Origin: UBA9659 sp965208605
Lineage (GTDB): Bacteria > Pseudomonadota > Gammaproteobacteria > Pseudomonadales > Azotimanducaceae
Assembly (NCBI GenBank): GCA_965208605.1
Contig: OZ242345.1
Span: forward strand, 558,001 to 622,000
Reading direction: 5' to 3'
DNA length: 64,000 nucleotides
Shown here one piece after another: positions 39,001 to 51,000 of this stretch; within the stretch, counting starts at the first letter, position 1, and every line of letters starts with the position of its first letter. The position numbers and the translations under genes are program-made. Below the pieces are notes generated by a model that was not told the origin of the DNA, ran no database searches, and worked only from the letters and a program-made list of their open reading frames with translations.

Positions 39001-42000
39001 ACCGCAAGTGGTTCGCTGCTCATATTCGGATCGCCGTCATCGGTGGCGGTAACGGTAACTTCATATACGTTGTCGGCGTCAGCGTCCAGCGGGGTTTCAT
39101 AGTCCGGGTCATTCGCGAAACTCAACCTACCGCTTGAATCAATGCTCAGTTGGCTCGCATCCGTGCCACCGAGTGACCAGGTAATGGTGTCGCCGTCATC
39201 AACATCAGTCGCGGTGAAGGTCGTTACTCTCTCGATGTTCTCGGGATGAGTCAGCGTCTCACTACCAGCGGCGATAACTGGCGCGGTGTTGGTGACTGGC
39301 GCAGTCGCGGTGCCGGTCGCGGTTACCGCGGCGATCACATTGCCGGCGCCATCGGTTACTCTGCCGGAGTTATTGAAGGTGACGCTCACCAAGCCCGCCG
39401 CTAGCGGCGTGAAGGTAACCGCATGCTCGCTAGATCCCGAAACAACAGCAAAACTCAGGTCTTTGGCATTGACTGCCGTGAAATCGGTTAACGCCAGCGA
39501 CTGGTGTTCCCCTTCGTCTGATATGTTTAATGTGATCGTCGCCGCCGTATCCACGAGCAAGCCGGTGAGCGAGTCGGGGGTGAAGGTAGCGGTCGGTGCG
39601 GTTATATCAATTTGAATCGCACTCGTGGCAACTTCAGGGTCAAGCCTATTGTCGGCATTATCGGCGGCGGTCATTGTGCCAATGTCATAAGCCACCAGTG
39701 CGTCATCCGTAACATCCGCCGCGTCCACGCTATAGGTCGCGGTGTAATCATTGCCGGTGCTGGTTACCGCGGCGCCCTGCCCGGCAATGGTCACCGTTGG
39801 CGCGCTTGCCAAGGGCAGATTGACGCTGAAGGCAAGGGTCAGGGTATCGCCGATTGTGGCGTAATTACCATCTGCTGTTACGGTGTTAGAGTTTGTGAGC
39901 GTGGGCCCTGCGGTCAGGGCAAGTACCGGTTGAATGACCACAGTGCGGGTTACGGGGGCGGCAGCATTATTGGCGGCGTCGGAGACATTGTAGGTGATGG
40001 TGTAGGTGCCGGCGGTGTTGGTGTCCACCGTGCCAGCGGCGGCAATAAGAGCGGTGAGCGCAAGGTTATCATCCACATTGTCCGTGGCGGTGGCGCCCGC
40101 ATCGGTGTAGGTGCCGCCCACAGTCAGGGTAACAGTCGCGTCGCCAATCAGGACGATGAGCGGCGGGGTGGTGTCAGCCGGTGCGGTTACAGTGATGGTT
40201 ACCGTATCGGTGTGGGCGTTGGTGGCGGAGTCACCGGAATCATCGGTTACGGTCAAGGTGAAGACCAGCACCGCGGCGGTGGCCGGTGCGGTGAAGGTCG
40301 CCGTGGCGGTGTCGGCGTTGGTCAAGGGGATAACCGTGGCGGGCGGTGCAACCTCATCGGTTGAAGTATGCACCCAGAGGTATGTCAGGACACCAGATTC
40401 GGGGTCGGTAGCAGAGCCGCTCAGCGTTACTTCCGCGCCGGTGGTTACACCCTGGTCGTCTCCCGCCTCGGCAACTGGCGGCTGGTTGGGCGGTGCGGCG
40501 CGGGTCACCGTAACGGTGTAGGTTTTTGTGGTGCTGCCGTCCGCGGCGGTAACGACAATAGCGATGGCGTTTGCGCCGACCATCAGGTCAATCGCTACGC
40601 TGGCGTCGTCACGGGTAACCGCCGCGCTTTGTACGGTTACGCTTGCGCCATCGTCAGCCGTGCTCGGCGTAACCGTAACGCTGGTTACCTCATTATCCAC
40701 GCTGGCGGCGTAGTCCACGATGTCGGGGCTGGCGGCATCGAAAATCGGATCCAGAACAACCGCAGTGCTGTTGTTATCCGCGATCGTCAACGATGACAAG
40801 TCTGCATCCGCGGATAGCACCGCAATACCGGTCGCGGTCGCCGCTGTCGCCGGACCGGTGAGACCCGCGAGGTCGGCAACGCTATTCGCGGCAAGGGTCA
40901 GGCTGAAGGCTGTCGCGGTCGGGGTGAAGGTGATGGTGTAGGTGGTTTGGTCGCTGCTGGTAACGTCCGTTATCGTGGCACCGGTGGCGGTGAAGTCGTC
41001 AATTCCCAACGCATCGCCGCTTGAATCGGTTACCGGCTCGGAGAAGGTGATGGTGTGCGTCTGTCCGGTGTCGCCAACCATACGGGTGGGGACGGTGTCG
41101 GGGATGGGGTCGTCAAAGGTCGTCACGCTCGGCGCGGTTACATCAATTCGAATAGCACTTTCGGTAGCTTCAGGGTCAAGGGTGTTGGCGGGAACACCGG
41201 CGGCAGCCATTGCACCGATGTCATAACTCACCAGTGTGCCCTCAAGTCCCATAACCTGCGCCGCCACCACCAGATAGGTCGCCGTGTAATCATTGCCCGT
41301 GTGGGTCGCCGTGACGGTCTGCCCGGCGATGGTCACCGTGGGCGCACTTTCCAATGCCACATTGACGGTGAAGGTCAGGCTCAGGGTATCGCCATCTGTG
41401 GCGAAATTTACGTTGGAGTTACTGCTCGTGAGCGCGGGCCCGGCGCTAATGGCGAGCGGCGCGGTTACGGTGATGGTTACCGTGTCTTCGCCGGTGTTGG
41501 TGGCGGAGTCACCGGAATCATCGGTGACGGTCAAGGTGAATACCAGGACCGCGGCGGTGGCCGGTGCGGTGAAGGTCGCCGTGGCGGTGGTGCCGCCGCT
41601 CAAGGTAATGGGCGTGGCGGGCGTATCACCATCGGTTGAAGTATGCACCCAGGCATAAGTCAGGACATCGTCCGTATCGGGGTCGGTAGCGGAGCCGGTC
41701 AGCGTTACTTCCGTGCCGGTGGTCACGCTCTGGTCGTCGCCGGCATTAGCCACTGGCGGCTGATTGGTGGCGGCCGGCGCGGCGGTCACGATGGCGGTGT
41801 CCGCGCTCTGGGCGACCTGGTCGCTGTTGTCGCTGTCGTGGTAATCGACGTTCACCCGAATGGCATTGCCAATATCACTTTCGTGCACCGTGTAGGTTGG
41901 GCCGGAGGCACCGGGACCCGTGCCGTTCCATAAGTAGAGAATCACCCTTTCCACGCCATCCTCGTCGGTTAGTGTGGCGGTCAATTCCTGCCCGACCACC

Positions 42001-45000
42001 GGGTCGCCGCTGATAGTCGCCACGCCCGGATCATTTGCATTGGTGACGGTAATCGTGACATCAAGGGTGTCTGTCAGGCTGGTTCCATCGGTTTCGGTGG
42101 CGGTCACGGTGATTTGATAGGCGTTGTTGGTGTCATCGTCCTGCGCGTCTTCAAAGTTCGGCGGAGTCTTGAAAGTCAATGCGCCGCTTGTGTCGTCAAT
42201 CTCAAACAAGCCAGCATCCGCGCCCGTGTGCGTCCAGGTAATGGTATTGCTCTCGTCATCAGTCGCGGTGAAGGTCGCTACTGCTGGTGTCACCGCGGGG
42301 TCGGTGTTCTCAGCATAATCCACCGCCGCATTTTCGGGGGCGATGCGCGGCGCGGTGTTGGTGGCGACCGGCGCGGTCACGGTGATGGTTACCGTATCGC
42401 TGTGGGTGTTGGTGGCGGAGTCACCGGAATCATCGGTAACGGTCAGGGTGAATATCAGCACCGCGGCGGTGTCCGGGGTGAAGGTCGGACTGGCGGTGGT
42501 GGGATTAGTCAAGGTAATGAGCGGGCTGGGCGCACCGCTATCGGTTGAAGTATGCACCCAGGCATAAGTCAGGACATCGTCCGTATCGGGGTCGGTAGCG
42601 GAGCCGGTCAGCGTTACTGTTGCGCCGGTGGTTACACCCTGGTCGTCTCCCGCATCGACAACTGGCGGCTGGTTGACCGTGACGGCCACCGCGGTGCCGC
42701 TCGCGGTCACATCGTTTGCCGGACCGGTGAGGCCCGCGAGGTCGGCAACGCTATTCGCGGCAAGGGTCAGGCTGAAGGCTGTCTCGGTCGGGGTGAAGGT
42801 GATGGTGTAGGTGTCGCCGGAGCCGCTCACGTCCGTTACCGTAGCACCGCTGGAAGTGGCGAAGTCGCTCGCTTCCAAACCGGTTACCGCTTCGGAGAAG
42901 GTGATGGCGTGCGTCTCCAAGGCATTGTCAATGGTGCGGACATCGGGGACGGGGTCAAAAGCCGTCACGCTCGGCGCGGTGTGGTCAAATTTAATATCAC
43001 TGTCGGTATTGCCAAGAGCCAGCCTATTGGTGGTAGAACCGAATGCCAACATTCGAGTAATGCTATACACCACAAGGGCATCGTCATTCTCCCCAGCAAC
43101 CATCTCGGTCACCGTCCAGGTCGCGGTGTAATCATTGCCGCTGCCTTTTGTCGCCGTGATTGCCTCGCCAGCGATGTTCACACTCGGCGCGCTTGCCAAT
43201 GGCAGATTGACGCTGAAGGCAAGGGTCAGAATGTCGCCAACTGTGGCGAAACCGGGGCTACTGCCCGGCGCGGGGTTATTGCTCGTCAGTTCAGGGTCTA
43301 CGGTAAAGACAAGGGCAACCTCCGGCTGCGTCGCGGTGCCGCTCACGCTCACCGGCTCGGCGGGTCCCGTTGCCGGGCTGCTGGCGGTGATGGTTACGCT
43401 GTTGGCGGCAAGGGTCAGGGTGAAAGTTTCCGCTCTCGGGATGATGCTGATTTGATAGATGTTGCTGAAGGGTCCAGCAACGCCAGTTATCTCGACATCC
43501 CTGGAACCGGAGAATGAATCCACATCCAAGCCAGTCACCGCCTCGGAGAACTCGAGGGTGGTGAACCCTCCCACGCCAACATTGGGAGCAGAGACGCCGC
43601 CGAAGGTCGCGGTCAGCCCGGTGGCGAGCGGCGCGGCGCGGGTTATGGTAACGGTGTAGGTTTTCGTGGTGGCATCTTGGGCGGTAATAACAACAGTAAG
43701 GGATACCGAGTCGCCGGTGAATATAAAAGTCTGGCTATCTTCACCAGAATCGGCAACATCTACAGAAAGCGCAGCCGAATCATCAGGCGTTGCCATAACC
43801 GTAAATTCGCTCGCATCGTTCGCCACGGTCGCGGTATAACTTGTTTTCTCCGCAGTAATCGCTTCATTCAACCCGCTAACCATGCCGTTGACATCCGTTA
43901 TGGTCACGCCACCCAAGTCCGCATTAGCGGAGACCACCTGGGTGCGGATGATGGTGAAGGTATAGGTTTTAGTGAATTCACCGACCGTAACGACAACGTC
44001 AAATGAGTTTGCCCCCGGAGTCAGAGTAAGCGACTGACTGGCTACACCACTGGCAGCCGTCGTCCTATCCACAGTCAGGCTTGCCGAGGCATCATTCGCG
44101 GTCGGCGTGATGGTGATACTTTCCACATCGTTCGCCACATTGACGGTGTATGTGTAGACGCCACTCTGAAATGCTGGGGTTATGCTGTCAGGTGTCGGCG
44201 TGAACACCACACCGCTCAAGTTGGCGTTAATAATCGTGGCGGTCGCCGCGCTGGTAACGCTCTTGCCGGTGCCTTCCCCATCGGTGTAAGCGGCGACCAC
44301 TTGAATGGTCTTGCCGGCATCCGCTGCCGTCAGCGTGTAGACTAGGTCGGTGGCGCCGTCTATGTTGGTGCTGTCGGCTTGCCATTGATAAGTAACGGCA
44401 CTTACTTCGCCATCCGGGTCGGTTACTGCGCCCGCGGTCAATGCATCCCCGACCTGCGCGACGCCAGTGATGCTGATGGCGCCCGCTTCATCCACATTCA
44501 TAATCGTAACCGTGACATTAAGGGTGCTGCTCTCATTCGGCGTGCCGTCATCGGTGGCGGTAACGGTGATTTCATATACGTTGTCGCTGTTAGCGTCCTG
44601 CGGGTCTTCATAGTCCAAGGGATTCGTGAAACTCAACCTACCGCTTGATCTATCAATGAAGAACAACCCCGCATCCGTGCCACCGAGTGACCAGGTAATG
44701 GTGTCGCCGTCATCAACATCAGTCGCGGTGAAGGTCGTTATTCTCTCGCTGTTCTCGGGTTGAGTCAGCGTCTCACTACCAGTGGCGATGACCGGCGCGG
44801 TGTTGGCGGGCGGCGCGGTTACGGTGATGGTTACTTGGGCGGTGCTGGCATCGGTGCCATCGGTTACGTTCAGGGTGAAGACCAGGACCGCGGCGGTATC
44901 CGGGGTGAAGGTCGGACTGGCGGTGGTGGGATTAGTCAAGGCAATGAGCGGGCTGGGCGCACCGCTATCGGTTGAAGTATGCGTCCATGAATAAGTCAGG

Positions 45001-48000
45001 GCATCGTTATCGGGGTCGCTACTGCCAGAGCCGTCCAGCGTTACGGCCGCGCCGGTGGTTACATCCTGCGCGGCGCCGGCATTGGCAATCGGAAACTGGT
45101 TGCCCGGCAGCGCGGTGCCGCTCACGCTTGCCGCCGCGTTCGGGTTGCTGGCGGCGTCTGTCACGCTATCCGCGGCAAGGGTCAGGGTGAAGGTTGTTGC
45201 GCTTGGGATGAGGGTGAGGGTGTAGGCATTGTCGGCGCCACTCACGGCAGTTACGGCGACACCGGTGCCGGAGAAATCATCCCTCGCCAAACCGGTTACC
45301 GCTTCGGAGAAGGTGATGTCGTGCTCCTGCGCGACATCAACCTTACCTTCGGCAATAGTGCCGAAGTTCACAGTCGGCGCGGTGGTGTCAGCCGGCGCGG
45401 TTAGGGTGATGGTTACCGTGTTGGTGTCGGTGTTGGTGTTGGTGGCACCGGAATCATCGGTTACGGTCAGTTCGAATACCAGCATCCCCAGCCCCCCGGC
45501 GGTGTCTGGCGCGGTGAAGGTCGGGGTCACGCCATCGGCCACGATGATGCGTAATAACTGACCCGGTCGATGTTTATGCACCCATTCATAACTCTCGATA
45601 GTGCCATCGGGGTCGTTACTGGCGCTGCCGTCCAGCGTTACTGTTGCGCCGAAGGTCACGCTTTGATCGACACCGGCATTAGCCACTGGCGGCTGGTTGG
45701 CGGCGCGGGTGATGGTAACGGTGTAGGTTTTCTCGGTGCCGTCCTCGGCGGTCACGACAATATCAAGGGCGTTTATGCCGACATTCAGGGCAATCGGATT
45801 TGAGGCTTCGCCGCCAGCCACGGTTAGGGTCGCGGCGGCGTGATTGGTGGTCGGCGTCACCGTAACGCTGGTTACCCCATTAGCCACGCTGGCGGTGTAG
45901 TCCACGGTGTCGGGGGCGGCGGCATCGAAAATCGGCTCCAGAACAACCGCCACGCCGTTGTTATCCGCGATAGTCAAACCGGTCAAGTCTGCATCCGCGG
46001 ACTGGGTAACTTGCACGGCGGTTACGACTTCGGTCTCTGCGCTGGTGACGAGGACGTTACCGAAGTCTGCGTTGGGGGCATCGTGTTCGTAGTTGACGGC
46101 GACCCGAAAGGTAGCGCCCATATCAGCCGCTACCAGTGTGTAGGTATTGTTGCTGAGGCCCTCGGAGACATTGCTAAAGGTGTCGGCGCTTGCCACTCTT
46201 TGCCATATATATCTGGTGATAGTAAACGCGCCATCCGGGTCGGTTACCGCGCCGGCGGTCAATTCCTGCCCGACCTGCGCGAGGCCGATAATGGCGCCGA
46301 TGGTGCCGGTCTCATTCGCATTGGTCACCGTTACCGTTACCGCAAGTTCGCTACTCGCACTCGTGGTGCTATCGGTGGCGATAATGGTAACCTGATAGTC
46401 GTTGTCGGCGTCAGTATCCTGCGGGTCTTCATAGTCCGGGTCATTCGCGAAACCCAACCTACCGCTGTCACCAATAGAGAGCAAGCCCGCATCCGCGCCG
46501 GAGCGTGACCAGGCAACGCTAACGGGGTTGCCCTCGGCATCAGTCGCGGTGAAGGTCGTTACTATCTCGGTGTTTTCGAGATGACTCACCGTGGCACTGC
46601 CAACGATGACCGGCTTGGGCGGTACGGTTACGGTGATGGTTACCGTGTCGCTGTGGGTGTTGGTGTCGGCGTCACCGGAATCATCGGTTACGGTCAGGGT
46701 GAAGACCAGCACCGTGGCGGTGTCCGGCGCGGTGAAGGTTGGACTGGCGGCGGTGGGATCGCTCAAGGTAATGGGCGTGGTGGGCGTATCACCATCGGTT
46801 GATGTATGCGTCCAGAGGTATGTCAGGACACCAGATTCGGGGTCGCTACTGCCGGTGCCGTCCAGCGTTACTGTTGCGCCGGTATTTACATCCTGATCGC
46901 CGCCCGCATTGGCAACTGGCTCTTGGTTGGGCGGCGCGGTTACGATAACGCGGCGGCTCATCTGCACGGCTTCATTACCGGCGACATCGGTTGCGTCGTA
47001 GATAACCATATAGGTGCCAATGGCGGTGGTGTCTACTGCATCGCCAGATATGACCAGCGGGACGGCGATACCAAAATCATCATCTACGGTGGCTTGCTCG
47101 GTATAGGTTCCGCCCAGAATCAGGGTGACGTCGCCACCATTCAAGTTAATGACCGGAACGTTAATATCTACGAGAATATTCCTGCCAAGTCTAGCGACGT
47201 CGGATTCAACGCCGAATACGGTCTGTCTGACCGTTGTCTCGTTACGATAAAAGCCCTGGGGCAGGACGAAACTGGTGCCGATGCCGGCGGTGCCATGGCT
47301 GCCCTGACTGGGATCGGGGTTCCATCTCCAGGTGTCGCCGCGGTCCGCATCAAAATTGCTCGCCAGCGTTACATTCACCAGACCATTGCTGGTAACGTCG
47401 TCCGAATTCGAGGAACCGGTGTCTTCAACCAGCGTGAGTATCGGTCGCGGCGGTCGGGGCGCGCCAGCCACGGCTGCGGTCGCCGCGCTGGTAACCACCT
47501 TATTGCCGTCGAAGGCATCGGTGTAGGTGGCGACCACTCGAATGGTCTTGCCAAGATCGGCTACCATCAGGGTATAGGTCGCGCTGGTGGCGTCGTTCAG
47601 GTCGGTGCCGGCACCCGCGTCTTGCCATTGCCATGTGGGAGTACCGCTAACGCCATCCGGGTCGCTCAGGCGGGCGGTCAATTCCTGCCCGACCTGCACG
47701 TTGCCGTCGATGACGACGGCACCCGCTTCATCCTGATTGACAATCGTAATCACCACATCAAATCTGCCGGTCAAACTCGGCATGCCGCGATCGGTGACGG
47801 TCACGGTGACATCGTAGGTGGACTTGGTTTCAAAGTCCGGCGCAGTCTTGAAGGTCAATATGCCGTTGCCAATCGTAAACGAATCCGCATCCGCGCCCTC
47901 CAGCCCCCAGGTAACGGTGCTGATGCTGTCATCGTCATCTGACACACCGTAGGACGCCACTTCCCCGGGAAGGTTCTCGTGATAATTCACCATTGGACTG

Positions 48001-51000
48001 CCACTAGTAATACGCGGCGCGGTGTTGACGGCGCGGGTCACGGTAACGGTGTAGGTTTCGGCGGCGGCGGTGGTGTCCGCGGCGGTAACAACGATGTCGA
48101 TGGCTTTTGCTAGGCCGGGCATCAGGTCAATCGCATCGGAGGGGCTGCCACTGCTAGCCATTTCGCCAGCCACGGTTACGCTGGCGCCATCGTTAGCCGT
48201 GGTCGGGGTCAGCCTGACGCTGCCCACATCATTGTCCACCTCGGCGCTGTAACTCATCGTGGCGGCATCGAAGGCGGGCGACAAGGTGCCAGCCGAGATA
48301 GTCAAACCGGACAAGGTCGCATCCATGGATATGGCTACCACGGCTACGGTCGGCGCGCTGGTGAGGGTCTTGCCGCTGCCCTCGCCGTCGGTGTAGGTAA
48401 CCATGACTTGAATGGTCTTGCCAAGATCCGCGTCTGCCAGAATGTAGGTCTCGCTGGTGGCAGCGGCGATGTCGGCATAACCTTCGCCCGCTTCCGCGCT
48501 TTGCCATTGCCAGATGATGTCGGTTACGCCGCCATCCGGGTCGGTTACTTCGCCGGCGGTCAATTCCAGCCCGACTTGAACGGCGCCGATGATGGCGCCA
48601 ATGGCACCCGCTTCATCTGTATTGAGCACCGTTGCGGTCGCCGCGCTGGTGAGGGTCTTGCCGGCGCCCTGGCCGTCGGTGTAGGTAACCTTGACTTGAA
48701 TGGTCTTGCCACGATCCGCGTCTGCCAGAGTGTAGGTCGGCGCGTTAGTGGCGCTGGCGATGGGGGAGCCGTCGTCCGCGTCTTGCCATTGCCAGATGAT
48801 GTCGGTTACGCCGCCATCCAGGTCGGTTACTGCGCCCGCGGTCAATTCCCGCCCGACCTCCAGGTCGCCGCTGATGGCGCCAATGGCACCATCTTCATCT
48901 GTATTGACCACCATAACCGTAACATTACCGACGACGGTCAAGGGCGGCGAGCCGCTATCCGAGCCGGTCACGGTGAGATGATACGTATTATCGCCAGCCA
49001 CGACCGTGTCATCATCGGGGTCAGCGCGGTCGGTCGGGGCTTCAAAGTCCGGCGGAGTCTTGAAAGTCAATTCGCCACTGTCGCGGTCGAACGTAAAGAA
49101 CTCCGCATCCACGCCGGTGAGCGCCCAGGTAATGGGGTCGCCCTCGGCATCAACCGCACGGTAGGTCGCTATTTCTGTGGTGTCGTTCTCGGTATACTCC
49201 GACGACGCTGACGTATCGGGATGGAAGGTCGGCGCGGTGTTGCGCACGGCAGTGCCACTCGCACTGAAATCTGTTGCCGGACCGTGGTTGCCGTCAAGGT
49301 CGGTCACGCTATTTATCGGAAGTGTCAGGGTGAAATCTGTTTCGCCCGGGATGAAGGTGATGGTGTAGGTGGTTTGGTCGCCAGTGTCGGTTACCTCATT
49401 TACTCTGGCACCGTGCGTAGCAGCAGCATCATCGTGGAAGTCATTGGCAATGAAACCGACCACCGGCTCGGAGAAGGTGATGGTGTGCTGCTGGCTGACG
49501 CCAATGGTACCGATGGCGGTGATATCGGCAAAGGTCGCCACCGTCGGATTGGCGTTGTCGCGGCGGGTGATGGCGATCTCGTAGTCTTGTCTGTTGCTTC
49601 CGTCCTCGGAGGTAATAGAAAAAGCAACCGTGAGCAGCCCCGTATCCGGGACTTGATAGGCCCGGGTAGCGCGACTGGCTACGCCATCAAGCTGAAGCCT
49701 CACGATTGCACCGGGCTCAGCAGAAACCACCGTAACGTCAATACTGGTCGCATCATGCCGCACAGTCGCGCTAAAGTTTCGTGTGTCTGGCTCGATGGCT
49801 TCCCTCAGCATGACCGGGTTGTCGTTCTGATCCAGAATGGTCACGGAACGCAGGTTCGCGTTGGCAACATCCAGCCTAACAACGTTGACGGTTACCGTAT
49901 CGGTGGTGCTGGCACCGGCAACATCGGTCACGGTCAGGGTGAACACCAGGGGTCCGAGTTCAACCGGCGAGGTGAAAATCAGGCTGGTGACATCGGTGAC
50001 GCCCAGGTCTACTGGTGTGCCGTCGGTCTGCGCCCATGAATACATCAGCACTTCGCTCGCGACCCCATCGGGGTCGTGACTCGCGCCGCCACTCAGCGAC
50101 ACCGCCTCATTGCCACCCACGTTTTGGTCGGGCCCCGCATCAGCAATGGGCGGCATGTTAGGCGTCACACTACCCGCCGTCACATCGTCGGCAGGCCCGG
50201 TGTTGCCGGCAAGGTCGGTAATGCTGTGCGCGGCAAGGGTCAGGGTGGCGTTTCTCGTGCTTGGGGTGAAGTTGACGGCGTAGGTGGTTTGCTCGGGGGG
50301 GGCGTTCACGCTATGCACCACGGCTTCGGTAGCGGAGAAGTCGCTGGCAGCCAAATCGATTACCCGCTCAGAGAAGGTGATGAACTCATCCCGCGGGGTG
50401 TCAAACGTACCAATGACGGCGCGGTCAAAGGTAGTCACCTTCGGCGCGATCACATCAATGTGAATAGGGCTGGTAACAGTTACACCGGCAAGGATGTTGG
50501 TAAACGAGCTGAACAGTGTGCCAATGGTATACACCACCGGCGAACCGTCATTCAGTTGAGGAAAATCCGCAGCGGCAAGCCTATGGGACACGGTATACCT
50601 ATAGTTAGTGCCGTCCTGGGTGCCTGATTGATGCGTGAATTGGAAGAACCGCTTGGGGCCGAGGAAAGACACAGTCGGCTGGACTGTCAATGCCTGATTG
50701 ACGGTAAACGTCAGGGTCAGAGTGTCGCCGACTATGGCGTAAGCACCGTTGGCGTTATCGGTCGTGAACGTGGTCTCTCCGACAAAGGCGAGCGGGGTGG
50801 CGCCCTGCGCGTGTGCCGTGCTTATGCCGACATTGATGCCAAAAATGGAAGGGGCGGCGATGCTTGTTACCAGTAGCGCGAGGAGCAGCGCCGAGGCAGA
50901 GAGCCGACGCGAGATGGCTCGGTGACCCGCCGTCAGGATCAAAGCAAGCACCGCCGCCGTCGTCCCCGCTAGGCGAGAACCCAGACCGCCGTCATTCTCG

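Noticed and set aside
9188..45382. CRISPR-like periodic repeats
   Set aside because: The repeats are hundreds of bases long, protein-coding and without short uniform spacers; no cas gene is present.
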